DNA from: Penium margaritaceum
Taxonomy: Eukaryota > Streptophyta > Zygnematophyceae > Desmidiales > Peniaceae
Assembly (NCBI GenBank): GCA_023375785.1
Contig: SZWC01001583.1
Location: forward strand, 238,901-262,301
Reading direction: 5' to 3'
DNA length: 23,401 nt
Positions 1 to 9,538 of the stretch are shown in pieces. The notes under the pieces are model-generated. The model ran no database searches. It was not told where the DNA came from and was given only the letters and a program-made list of their open reading frames with translations. Position numbers and translations under genes: made by a program. Positions within the stretch are counted from its first letter, which is position 1. The number at the start of each line of letters is the position of its first letter.

Positions 1-79
<79 letters not shown>
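1..79. repeat. (GT)n microsatellite
   Basis: About 39 uninterrupted GT units fill the left edge and decay into GTTGTGTG after position 79. An apparent reading frame of alternating Cys and Val through it is an artefact of the dinucleotide repeat. Confidence 0.98.
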
Positions 80-80
<1 letters not shown>

Positions 81-1116
81 TTGTGTGTGTTGTGCACCTC
101 AAACGTAACCAGGTATACACTTCACCTTAAAGAGTACAAATGCCCTAGCATTACATCTGAAGAAGAGCTCATATTGTCAATGTGCACGAGACAATCAAGC
201 GAGGGTTGATTGACAAGTCCTTTCATAGATGTCTGTCTTGTCCGATATCTCAAGAGCTTGAGCCAGCCACGTCACCAATGAACTTGTACTTTGGGCTTGA
301 CACATCAGTATAATAGTGCCAAGGTGGCCGAGAAGCGTGCAACTTCAAAGAGGCTAACGGATTCATTTTTTGGAAGCTTCCTTTCCAACCAAGATATGTA
401 TGGGTCAAGGATTGAACTCATCACCTCTCACTTGGCCAAACAAACAAACTGATCAAGTTAATCTTTTATCCACATGGTGCACCCACAGGTCATACCTCAT
501 ACAAAACAGAGCATAAGTAAATCAACCTACAACGGATCCAGGAGTCATACCTCCACAAGGGGCAGAGCATTGCTGAACCATCCTATAGTAGTGAACAAAG
601 GGCATACATTTTCAGCAGCACCACAACGTTTGAGGAAAAACTGCAAGATCTGAGAATTGATGAATCCAAAAGCACAATATTGTATACCAATCTTACAATA
701 AAACGTGATTTGTTAGAGTTATTTCACCCACGGCCAATGTCAACCATGTCCCCTCAGCCATAACTGAGCTACTTTGAGCAAAAAATCATTAGAAATACTT
801 CAGTCCATCCACTTTGACTCCACATCAAAGACTACTGCTGTTGTGGTAGACAAGATTATTTGATTTGCCATTCAGATCCTTGCTTTTCATATCAATTTGT
901 TTATGCAACTGAAAAAATTTACCCAGAGAGAAAATTGTCTCTTAGTCCACTTAATGCATTACAGTTGTCTCTATGTTTCACTCCAAAAAATACCAATCAT
1001 TAGGGTTGCAGGGGGGTTGGAGTTGAAAGGCCTCTGGCTTTGGCACTAGTGTAGAAATGTGCAGAGTAGGCACTTTCAAAAGGAAAGAGTTATTGGTGAT
1101 TTTCAAAATGATGGTG
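80..1116. other. AT-rich intergenic region, no gene seen
   Basis: I see no ORF with coding character on either strand. Around 412-428 the minus strand has a tRNA B-box-like string (GAGTTCAATCC), but I could not pair it with a convincing A box or with the SINE family found elsewhere in the window. Confidence 0.5.
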
Positions 1117-1265
1117 AAAATGAGGCTGGATTTGTAGATGATGTCCATCATACCGTAGTCTGCTTCTAAAAATAGATTGCAACCGTTTATAAGTTACACA
1201 ATGATTTTTTGTGCAAAGCTATTATTAACTTGAAATGGCATCCATTGTGGATCCAGCCTCATTTT
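1117..1265. mobile_element. MITE-like element with 15-bp terminal inverted repeats
   Basis: The ends form a perfect 15-nt inverted repeat: AAAATGAGGCTGGAT at 1117-1131 and its reverse complement at 1251-1265. Inside it the complementarity continues imperfectly for roughly 20 nt. A 3-nt direct repeat, GTG, flanks it at 1114-1116 and 1266-1268, which would fit a 3-bp target-site duplication. The 149-bp length, AT-rich core and lack of an ORF fit a non-autonomous DNA transposon. The superfamily cannot be assigned from one copy, and a 3-bp flanking match can occur by chance. Confidence 0.5.
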
Positions 1266-2700
1266 GTGCTCTCTCTAAATTTTCACACGAGCCAGTTTCC
1301 TTATGTATTCCTCCATGTGTGGGATTCCTAAAACGTATTCAAGGGTAGAGTGAATACATCTAGTGTATTTTCTTAGGCACGAGGAGTTCTCAAAATCATT
1401 TTCTCATATAAAACTACCTTCCATGGTCAAATCTCCACCTTTGGTTTCCCGTTGGTGGGTTTCAAAATGTGCCTTTTTCATGTTTTTTTTCAAATTCCAA
1501 CTTCTATATGGATTCCATTACACGACATCAAGTTGCATCATACAGCAATTTCAGCAGCCATATGGAAAACCTGACAAAAATTTCTATGAGTGTTTATTGA
1601 CTTCTTTGAAGAAACCAGTTGTGGTGGAACACAGGAAAAATAACACAGTTGTAGCCTTGAGGCCAAGCAATAAAACCTTGCAGAAAATTTTCAATGATTT
1701 TTTTGTTCCACCATACACTGCTCTCAAGGATGTTTTGGGCACTGCACCCATGTAAACACCAGTTTTGAGGGTAAAAATGTTTGCGACGTAAGCCGCAACA
1801 AAATACAATCCTTGTTTCCAAAAGGCCCAATGTTTTCAAAGCACACAATTTGTCACAAAACCAATGTGAAGTACTGCCAAAAAGTGAAGGAGGGAGGTTC
1901 ACTGTTGATTGGCATTGAATGATGGAAAATGAAGACCTGCCTATATGTCATGAAACTTTCAGGTTAACGAATATGCAACAAGGATGCCAACACCAATGTC
2001 ATCGCCCTTGTCACCATAACTATGTGGGAGAAAGCATTTCATGTTCCGTACAGTCAGGCCATGCTCGTGCACATGTTCATCCATCCACCCTTTCCAAATC
2101 CCATGCTAGTGGCACCCTTTCAATGCCTAGTTTTCCTGTTGCATGCTGCAACTTGGCTAGATCCAAGTTAAGCCATATTGACGTGGATATAGGATACAGC
2201 TGAAGTCCCGCATGGCCCTTTCTGGGGATCTTTGTGAATACCTCCACGGAAATCATAACCTTCACATCTCCTTCTCCACAATTCAAAGGGATCCCGTTGC
2301 CAGATCTGCAATATTATCCTTGTCATCTACCCAACTGGCCATGTATGGAAGCAGCAGGCCAGTATGTTTGAACCAAAATTGTTGTTACCAAGCAAGATAA
2401 TGCAGTGGATTGGCGATGTAGCCACCTCAGAGTCTGTGTAGTCTTAATTGGGTTTCTCTGGGTAGTCCATGAGGAGTGTCTTGCAGGGAGATCGGGAAAC
2501 ACAAGAAAAAAATCTCAAGGATGGACAGAAGTACCAATGAAGGAAGGAACTACAAGACAATGGACAGAAACACAATGGATTTTCAAGCATTCATGCAAAA
2601 ATTAAAAACTAATGCAAGAGCATGTGGATGTAAGAAGGCAAAAAAGATGAAAAAACAAATTTCTTGCAAAAGTTAAGTAACAAGAAAGGCATTACCCCAG
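1266..2700. other. AT-rich region with unassigned short ORFs
   Basis: The longest open stretch is 1363-1755 (+), 130 codons starting at a non-ATG codon. I do not recognise it. A short part near 1580-1690 (PVVVEHRKNNTVVAL) faintly recalls an Sm-fold strand pattern, but the match is too weak to annotate. A second open stretch at 2476-2676 (+) is Lys-rich and has no recognisable motif. No well-formed splice sites connect them. They may be chance ORFs or decayed repeats. Confidence 0.3.
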
Positions 2701-4535
2701 AAAAATTCATGCACAACGACCCATCTGCTGAAAGGGTAGACTAAGAAGCATCAAAACAGTCATCAGTATGGCTTTGGAATGGTTGAAAGGTGTGCCAGGT
2801 TGCTGCTGTTTTTGGTGCTTGAATGGCAAACACAGCAGAAAGACACGGCACAACACACTTTCCTGTTTTCCATCATCCAGTCTAATAGTTTAGTTCGGTG
2901 TGTTTTTTTTCTTTGAGTCTCCATTCTTTGGCAGCATGCGTGCTTGTGAATGCTCGTGCACACAAACCGCACTAGTCCATTTATTATTTGCTGGATGACA
3001 AAGGCGGACAAAAGGACCACAAAAGCGCTTGTGAGGCTGTACTGATTCTTGCATTAGCACCAACAATACATCACCACTGAACATTCCTCGCTGCCTCGTG
3101 ATGCGCACGTGAAGCCCATGGGAATGGGTGGGGGCACCGACAGGTGTTACACCACAACTTCACAAGAGCAGTACTTAACTGAACGTATATGCAAGCCAGC
3201 ATGGGTGGCAGGTGGCATGGGAAATACACGCCTATGGCATGGATCATGATGAAAGAAGAAAAAAGAATGATTTCCGTTGGTTAGATGTGTACAACTGGTT
3301 ATTGGAACTTAGCATCTGACAGTCAACGCTTGGGAAGTGCAATTCCAGCCAGCTACACAAAGGAGCAGCAACCAGGTAGACACTACATCAATGTTAAAAC
3401 GAAGATCACGCAGACATTGACACCCATTTTTTAAGTGCAAAACTAGCTTTCAATGGTCCTCTAATTTTGAATCCATTAGAAAAACTCCTACTGATGCTAA
3501 CTGTGCAAGAGGCCAGATCATAGTTCCTCCCCGTCTCCCTCTTAGACCCATCCATTTGTTGTGCCACTTCCCATGGCTCCTTCAGAGATAGGATGTCCAT
3601 AACATTATCTGGCCCGTTGTCCTTTTTGCCGATTCAGTGTTCGGTACACCTCATGGTGTGCGCACTGCATAGAAGCTCAAGCTGCTGCTTTCCCAGATAT
3701 TGCGCATCTCCTGAGGAGACCCTGGAGGCACTTTCTCATGTCTGCAGTCCTATGAATGTACTCTGTATTCAACCCTTACTTCCTCCAAGTTGGAACAACT
3801 CTCTCCTGAATCTGTTACCACTTTGTGAGTTATCCTGGCGTGTAGAATCCACTCCTCCAAACCTTGCACTTCTCCCTTTTCATAACCTGAAGCTGCTTTT
3901 GCTGCGGGATTACCCCCATTGTTCCCCAGCCCCTTTCCCACTAGTAGGGCAACCCAGCCCCTCTATCACATAAGGCAGGATCTTTGTTTCTCCAGCACCT
4001 CTCCTTGCTGAACAGAACGTTGCAGCATACAATATCTTGCCTTGTCTTGGGGTTAGAGCTTGTAGGAATTTCTCCTGTTCTTATGCCACAAGAATACTCC
4101 TTTGTGGATGATGGTGTCAAGCTTACTCTCCCCCTCGCGCTGAATTCTTACCTTCTGCATGACTCGGCCAAAGATACAATGGTATTCCAGACTGGAATTT
4201 CTCTGTCTCTACACCTGTTTTCAGGTTGAAGAGGTGTGCATCAGTCTGGATTTTTTCTCGCCCTCCCCTTCCTCATCAGAAGGCCCATGTTGTGTATGGT
4301 GCAGTTACCTCTCTCATTTAAGTCATCCTGGTGCAGAAAGGACAGCAGCGTCTTCTGCCTCATGATCCTGTGCCAGTCATCTACTCCTTGGAATCTTGGT
4401 CATCTTCACAGTCATCCAACCTTACCACATCCATTGGAGCAACATTTTCAGTATCTTTCTTCTGGTGCCTGACATAATTCTCTGCCTCCATGGTGGAGAG
4501 GATGTTGTAGATGGAGACAGTTTATGAAGGGGCTG
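2701..4535. other. Intergenic region, no gene supported
   Basis: The plus strand is pyrimidine-rich from about 3590 to 4480. On the minus strand there are several short purine-rich open stretches broken by stops, for example a 36-codon one that starts at the ATG complementary to about 4491-4493 and ends at a stop near 4384. The pattern could be a strongly decayed polyprotein, but no retrotransposon motif (reverse transcriptase, integrase, protease) is visible. I assign nothing here. Confidence 0.4.
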
Positions 4536-4539
4536 AAAA

Positions 4540-5155
4540 AAAGAAGAGTGCCCCCCGCAGAGTGCTCCCCCCCTGGTGAAGGATGAGGGGCTGAGTGCTC
4601 CCCCGCAGCAGAGGCCGCTAAGGAGAAGCACTACAGGGCCGCCCTAGCACAGCAGCCGGGGTACCGGCTGCGCACATTTTCGGAGACCTTTGGCTGTCTT
4701 GGCCTGGATTGTTGGCGCTTCGTCCATTTGTCCATTGGCGCAGCGTTGTGCCTGGAGAGGGGTCGAGGCAGGCGCAGTGAGGCTGAACAGCCGGGGTGGT
4801 CAGCGCGGGCGGTGTCCTTGTTTGCGCAGCGGCTCTTTGTTGCTTGGATTCAGCAGCAGTGTCGTGTGCTCCACATATTTAGTTTGTGGCATGGTGGTCT
4901 GGACCCAACGTTGGGCACTGTCACGTCTGTTGAGCTGCCGTGGCCGTGGCACCTTTGCCATCTTACGCTGTTGGACGGCAAGGAGAGTCTCCTCGGTCCT
5001 TGACCCTTTTTTCCCTTGTTTTCCTCCCCACCTCATTGTGCCGTGGGTGGCGGTGTTTTCATGCTTTCATGCTTTCATACCCCCTATGTTTTGCGGGTCA
5101 GGGGCGGCGTTTGCATGTTCCTTCCCATCAATAAAGTTAAAATTAGAAAAGAAAA
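4540..5155 (+). mobile_element. Repeat family A, copy A1 (3' part)
   Basis: This stretch has a second, diverged copy on the minus strand at about 15385-15567. The shared parts are the end of the ORF (TTGGACGGCAAGGAGAGTCT here), a TTTCATGCTTTCATACC motif at about 5058-5081 that is partly triplicated in this copy, and a terminal motif at 5093-5140. The last contains GGGTCAGGGGCGGCGTTTGC and is followed by CAATAAAG and an A-rich tail. Near 4547-4607 the unit GAGTGCTCCCCCGCAG recurs about three times. A 3' A-rich tail with a repeated 3' end suggests a retroposed element. Its 5' boundary is uncertain. Confidence 0.7.
4587..5003 (+). CDS. Unidentified C-terminal ORF of repeat family A
   Basis: An open frame of about 138 codons runs from just after a stop at 4584 to TGA at 5001-5003, with no ATG near its start, so it is probably the 3' end of a longer, truncated ORF. 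The product is rich in Arg, Leu and Trp, with segments such as RTFSETFGCLGLDCWRF and LFAQRLFVAWIQQQC. I do not recognise a family, and no catalytic motif is visible. The stop lies about 90 nt before the repeat's conserved 3' terminal motif, and the same ORF end is traceable in the minus-strand copy near 15540-15567. It therefore most likely belongs to the mobile element and not to a host gene. Confidence 0.4.
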   Translation, partial: GAECSPAAEAAKEKHYRAALAQQPGYRLRTFSETFGCLGLDCWRFVHLSIGAALCLERGRGRRSEAEQPGWSARAVSLFAQRLFVAWIQQQCRVLHIFSLWHGGLDPTLGTVTSVELPWPWHLCHLTLLDGKESLLGP

Positions 5156-5395
5156 AAGATTGCTCCCCTTTTCTGTGAGGACATTTCCTTGCCAAGTTCC
5201 TCAGGCTTATGCACTCTTTCCGATTATTCAACCTCCACCTGCGGCAAATTCTCACATAAAGTTTCTGCTAAATCTTCGTGGATGGCATGATGGACCAGGA
5301 AAGTGGGCCCTGACCTTGCTTGCTGAAAAAAAATGTGCCGGAAGAAAAGCTTTTTTTGGTCTGACCCACCTCTGTTGGTTTTTCAGGACATCGCC
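5156..5395 (+). promoter_or_regulatory. NTT upstream region with a likely 5'UTR splice acceptor
   Basis: The stretch between repeat A1 and the NTT start codon must hold the proximal promoter and leader unless a leader intron reaches further. A good acceptor, CTGTTGGTTTTTCAG, ends at 5386, ten nt before the ATG, so a 5'UTR intron is plausible. I could not fix its donor or a TATA element. Confidence 0.4.
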
Positions 5396-7197
5396 ATGGC
5401 TGCGGTTGTCTCTGCCCCCCTACAGCAGGCTTGTGCCTCATCGCTCTCCCAGAGCTCCCCAGTGAGGAAGAGCTTGTGGACGTTTATCAAGGCTGCATCC
5501 GTCGCCCCATCTCAGCTTTCTTCCTCGGATTCTGCATTTCAATCGGCCTCATTTGTCTCGGCGTTGCTGAAGCCATCACAACCTAAGCAGCGCCAGGCAG
5601 TGAAGCTCCTGTCCACACGCGCCCAAGCCGCCTCCGATGGCTCCGCCGCCGCACCTGTCCTGGCCAAGCCCGCCAAGTTCCTGGGCGTTCCTTTCCTGAC
5701 CTTGAAGAAGGTCATCCCATTGGGTCTCATTGTCTTCTGCATTCTTTTCAACTACACCATTCTGCCCGACACCAAGGACGTGCTTGTCATGACTGCACCC
5801 GGTTCTGGAGCCGAGACCATTCCTTTCCTCAAGACATGGGTGAACCTGCCCATGGCCATCGGTCTCATGGTCATCTACGGCCAGCTGGCCAATGTCCTGA
5901 GCCCCAAAGCGCTCTCCTACACCATGATTCTCCTCTTCTTGGCATTCTTCAGCTCATTTGACTTTGTGATGTACCCAATGCGCGACATCATCCACCCCAA
6001 TGCCTTCGCCAAAAGCCTGCTTCAGACCATGGCCCCTCGCTTCATGGGCTCCATCTCCATCCTGCGCAACTGGTCCTTCTGCCTCTTCTACGTGACGGCT
6101 GAGTTGTGGGGAAGCGTTGTGGTTTCCATGCTCTTCTGGGGCTTCGCCAACCAGATCTGCACCGTGGAGGAGGCTAAGCAGTTCTACCCTCTCTTTGGTC
6201 CGGGTGCGAATGTGGCGCTGGTGTTCTCTGACAAGACCGTGAAGTACTTCTCAGACTGCTGCGGCACGCTGCCACCTGGCGTGGACGGCTGGGGCATGTC
6301 TCTGCAGGGCATGATGTTGCTGGTGGTGGCTCTTGGTCTAGTGATATGTGGTGTGTACTGGTGGGTCAACAGGCCCGTTGTGGACAACCCCAACGTTGCC
6401 AAGGGCAAGAAGAAGAAGAAGAATTCAAAGCTCAAGATGAGCATGGGTGAGAGCCTGAAGTTCCTCCTGGCGTCTCGCTATGTGTGTGACCTGGATACCC
6501 TGGTGACTGCCTATGGCATCAGCATCAACCTTGTGGAGTTCAAATGGAAGAGAAAGATCAAGGCTCAGTTCCCTAACCCCAACGACTACTCATCTTTCAT
6601 GTGCGACTTCTCTGCAGCCACTGGCACTGTCACATTCGTCATAATGCTTGTCAGCCGCTTCATCTTCCAGAAGTATGGATTGGGCACTGCTGCTCTGATC
6701 ACCCCCACCGTGCTGCTGATTACCGGCATTGCTTTCTTCGCCCTTGTGCTGGGTAGTGGCCCCCTCACCCCTGCACTGGCCTCTATTGGCTTGACCTCAA
6801 GCTGGCAGCTGTATATGTGGATGCTGCCCAGAACATCTTTAGCAAGTCTGCCAAGTACATCCTGTTTGACCCCTGCAAGGAGATGGCGTACATTCCTCTG
6901 GATGAGGAGACCAAGGTTAAGGGCAAGGATGCCATTGACGTGGTATGCAACCCTCTTGGCAAGTCTGATGGTGCCCTCATCCAGGAGTTCCTCATTTTCG
7001 GCTTTGGTTCCTTACCTGCTTTGACACCCTACCTGGGTGTGATCCTCCTCGGTATTGTGCTGGCCTGGATTGGGGCCGTAAAGTCACTTGATTCTCAACT
7101 CTCAGTTCTGGCTGAGGAGGAGGTGGAGGAGACAGCAGCGGCAAAGGAGGCAGCAAAGAGTGGAGACTCTCCAGTAGCGGAACCTGCAAGCGCCTAA
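5396..7197 (+). CDS. NTT: Plastidic ATP/ADP translocase (NTT), with one frameshift
   Basis: This is a nucleotide transporter of the plastid inner envelope that exchanges ATP for ADP (TLC/AAA family, usually 12 membrane spans). The frame opens upstream, but the ATG at 5396 (GCCATGG context) gives a Ser/Ala/Lys-rich transit-like N-terminus of about 80 residues. After it come PFLTLKKVIPLGLI and LPDTKDVLVMTA (about 124-133), YVTAELWGSVV, DGWGMSLQGMM, AYGISINLVE and, near the end, LFDPCKEMAYIPLDEETKVK. The Lys in DTKDV, the Glu in TAELWG, the Glu in INLVE and the Lys in DPCKEM correspond to charged residues reported as important in Arabidopsis NTT1. The frame changes once, between about 6794 and 6804 (ACCTCAAGCTGGCAG). 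Upstream ends ALASIGLT and downstream resumes LAAVYVDAAQNIFSKSAKY, as if one base were missing. The joined length is about 600 residues, normal for the family. No coding introns are seen. The break may be an assembly error or a real lesion. Confidence 0.95.
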
Positions 7198-7366
7198 CTT
7201 CACCATTCATATGACTCGAAGAGTCTTAAGTAGGAAAGTCTGGCAAGCCCTGCCAGTGCCTGTTTTTTACACAATGTGGCTGGTTTTGTTTCCCTACTCT
7301 TCCAAGTAGTGACCAGGGAGACTCTCCCTATTTTGGTGCAAACATTGGTTGAAAAAAAAAAAAAAA
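7198..7366 (+). other. NTT 3' untranslated region and A15 tract
   Basis: The stop TAA is at 7195-7197. About 155 nt later there is a run of 15 adenines (7352-7366). It may be ordinary low-complexity sequence or the genomic trace of a poly(A) tail from a retroposed copy. I found no convincing target-site duplication around the gene. Confidence 0.4.
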
Positions 7367-9373
7367 GCGTTCACCCATGCTTTTTCTAAGATACCGAAGA
7401 GGTTTACGATGCCAGAGCCTTGCATGGAAGGGGAACTTGGCATTTGCAAAGTGCAGGAGATCCATACCCTTTGGAATCAACTGAAGCCAGGGGGCTGAAC
7501 CCCCTGAACCCCACTGCACAACATCTGCTTACGTGTAGATATTGTGGACCTCCGGGAACATTGCTCTTGGCACCCTCTCCACCTCCTCTTTTTATTGAAG
7601 GCACTTGCAGTGTAAGAAACACCGGTGCATTCTTTGGTGGAGTCCTCCGCCCAAAAAATACCTCAGTTCCTCCAAGGGAGGGAGACAAGAAAAAACAGAA
7701 CATGTCAGCTCCTCCATCTATGTAACTGAAAAACTAGCTCCATATAGTTCCTGGAAGGAAGCGGCCAAATAGCTCAATGAGAGAATGAAGCAGGGCTGCT
7801 CAGGAGCAAACATAGGCTAGGTATGCCAAATTTCCAACTGAATAGAGGTCTCTGACCTGGGCTTGCCAGATAGCAACTGCACCTGAAGTCTCCTTTGGGT
7901 TTGGAGAGGACCAATCCTCCAGGGCCTCTATCACCCCCAGAATCCCCAATGTGGCTCTCAATAATGTGGTTTCGAAGGCCCGCAGGACCCTAGTTCAATC
8001 CAAGTTATGGAGCAGTGCACAACAGGAATTGTAGCTCCTATGTATGATCCAACACCAGGTCATTGTGAAAGGTTGAAGAATGTTTATGGCCGCATGAGGA
8101 TCCTCCAGCCGTGTAGTCTCCCATAACTCCTGTAGTTCATATTCCATCCGGAAAGCCAGAAGCATCACGTTATCTTGGGTTGATGGAACCTCAGGCATCA
8201 CCCCAGGCATAGCCCCTTCCATTATCTGGAACAGCAGGGACTTCTTCAGCTCAATCTGTAACCCCTGCCTGTTCGCAACCTGAAGAACGGTGGAAAAATC
8301 GTTTCCAGGGTGTCCAGCTCTACACAGAGTGTACTTTCATCCTAGAAGGTGCAAGTTTGACACAATATCAGATCCCCCAAACTCTGCAACTCAGCTGATC
8401 TCACCCCCAGCACAGGAAATATGGCAGCAGCCTTTGGTTTTCTTGTCTTCTCCAAAGCTGCAAAGGAGTGAAGGCCCTCCAAAATGACTGGTGATACTAG
8501 GTGTGGCACTTTTTCTTTCAGGACTCATAAAAGACGAGCACATAATTTGCATGCAGTGTTGACACTTGAAAACTCTTGCCTTTTCCTCTACAAAACAAGA
8601 TCAATTTTAAGATCAACTAGCACCAAGCTCTATTCCTAGGTACAGATGACAGATCAAATATCAGCCCACAAAAGACACGAGCATGGGTGGTCAAAACTAT
8701 ACTGAGAAGAAAAATTCCAGGGGACGCAGCTGTTCTCTTGAGGTGCATTTGATTTTTTCTGCTGCTCAAGAGAACTTTGGAGGAGGAGGGGTTCATACCT
8801 ATTTCTGTGTACAAGATGTTTTTCAGGCCAGCAGAGGAATCCTGATGTTGCTGGACAAGGAAGTGGTGAATATGGGAAAACAATAATAGTGAAAATGTGA
8901 AAGGGCGTGGCTCTGTTTGTGCAAGGGGCGTGAGCCATCCTTGGGCAGACCTGGGAACCTCGCGCTGCACCATTCCCAGACCCCCCTGGAAAAGGGCTAA
9001 GTCTCAGATGATGCCACATTTCTGCCCAATCGCAGAAACTGAAAGCCGCTAAGCAATGAGGGTCACAGCACAGGCAGACAGATCTATCTCAAAGGCGGAC
9101 TCTGGCCCCTCTTGGAACACATTGCTGCCAGCCACCAAATTAAGCTCCAAGAACCCAGACCTATTCCACCCAATGTCTCCCTCCCTACAGATCCTGCTCA
9201 AGATTTTCACCTTCTGGATTCCATGGGCTGACAGAATGATGGAGACAAACAGTCATAAAGTGTGATCAGGAACTGCTATAGCTGCAGCAAGGGTTGCATG
9301 TTGTTGCAGACAAACTGTAGTTACTGAGACTTCTTGTCCTCTCATCTGCCTTCTCTCAATCCTAATCTCACTT
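7367..9373. other. Mostly unassigned intergenic region
   Basis: Between NTT (plus) and the last LRR exon seen (minus) there is no clear gene. From about 9205 to 9340 the sequence matches the conserved LRR-gene intron blocks (GGATTCCATGGGCTGACAG and AAACTGTAGTTACTGAGAC), so it belongs to the intron after the exon at 9467-9538. I looked for a kinase, transmembrane or terminal exon of the LRR gene on the minus strand here and did not find one. Confidence 0.4.
7995..8222 (-). pseudogene. Possible decayed PIF/Harbinger nuclease C-terminus
   Basis: The minus-strand ORF of 75 codons ends in SYNSCCALLHNLD. The CC.LHN string recalls the ACCxLHN motif near the C-terminus of HARBI1-like DDE nucleases. 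The preceding LAFRMEYELQELWETTR might match their 'AFGRLKxRW' segment only loosely, and the catalytic acidic residues are not visible. I give this as a weak resemblance. It could be a chance ORF. Confidence 0.2.
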
Positions 9374-9443
9374 TCTCCCTCCCTCCCTTCCTCCCTCCCT
9401 ACCTCCCTCCCTGCCTCCCTCCCTGCCTCCATCCCTCCCTCCT
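9374..9443. repeat. (TCCC)n-rich tract
   Basis: An imperfect TCCC/TCCCTGCC repeat. On the minus strand it is a (GGGA)n run beginning about 24 nt after the splice donor of the LRR exon at 9467-9538. Confidence 0.95.
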
Positions 9444-9466
9444 ACCGGACTCTCGCTGCCACTCAC

Positions 9467-9538
9467 AGGTATGATGCATATGTACGTTGAGCAAGGGAAT
9501 CTGGAATGCTTCCAGTCAACTGGTTTGCTTCCAACGAA
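9467..9538 (-). CDS. LRR exon 11 (last one seen)
   Basis: Acceptor TCTTCAG precedes it and donor GTGAGT follows. It encodes [15 protein letters not shown] and then a degenerate second half, RTYASY, in place of the usual ALTNLxx. The departure from consensus suggests that it is close to the C-terminal end of the repeat domain. The donor shows that at least one more exon follows to the left. Confidence 0.85.

Noticed and set aside
3..209. ORF with alternating Cys-Val at the left edge
   Set aside because: It is a translation of the (GT)n microsatellite.
400..490. B-box-like GAGTTCAATCC on the minus strand as a tRNA or SINE
   Set aside because: No cloverleaf can be formed and the A-box candidate is weak. 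It does not align with the SINE family.
1540..1700. Faint Sm/LSm-like pattern (PVVVEHRKNNTVVAL)
   Set aside because: The Gly and Asp-Asn positions that define Sm motifs are missing, and no splice context supports an exon.
7985..8005. B-box-like CTAGTTCAATCCAAG as a third SINE
   Set aside because: No matching A box was found, and the surroundings do not align with the two SINE copies.
9056..9265. Small ORFs on both strands as the terminal exon of the LRR gene
   Set aside because: No LRR, transmembrane or kinase motif is visible, and part of the stretch matches conserved LRR intron blocks.
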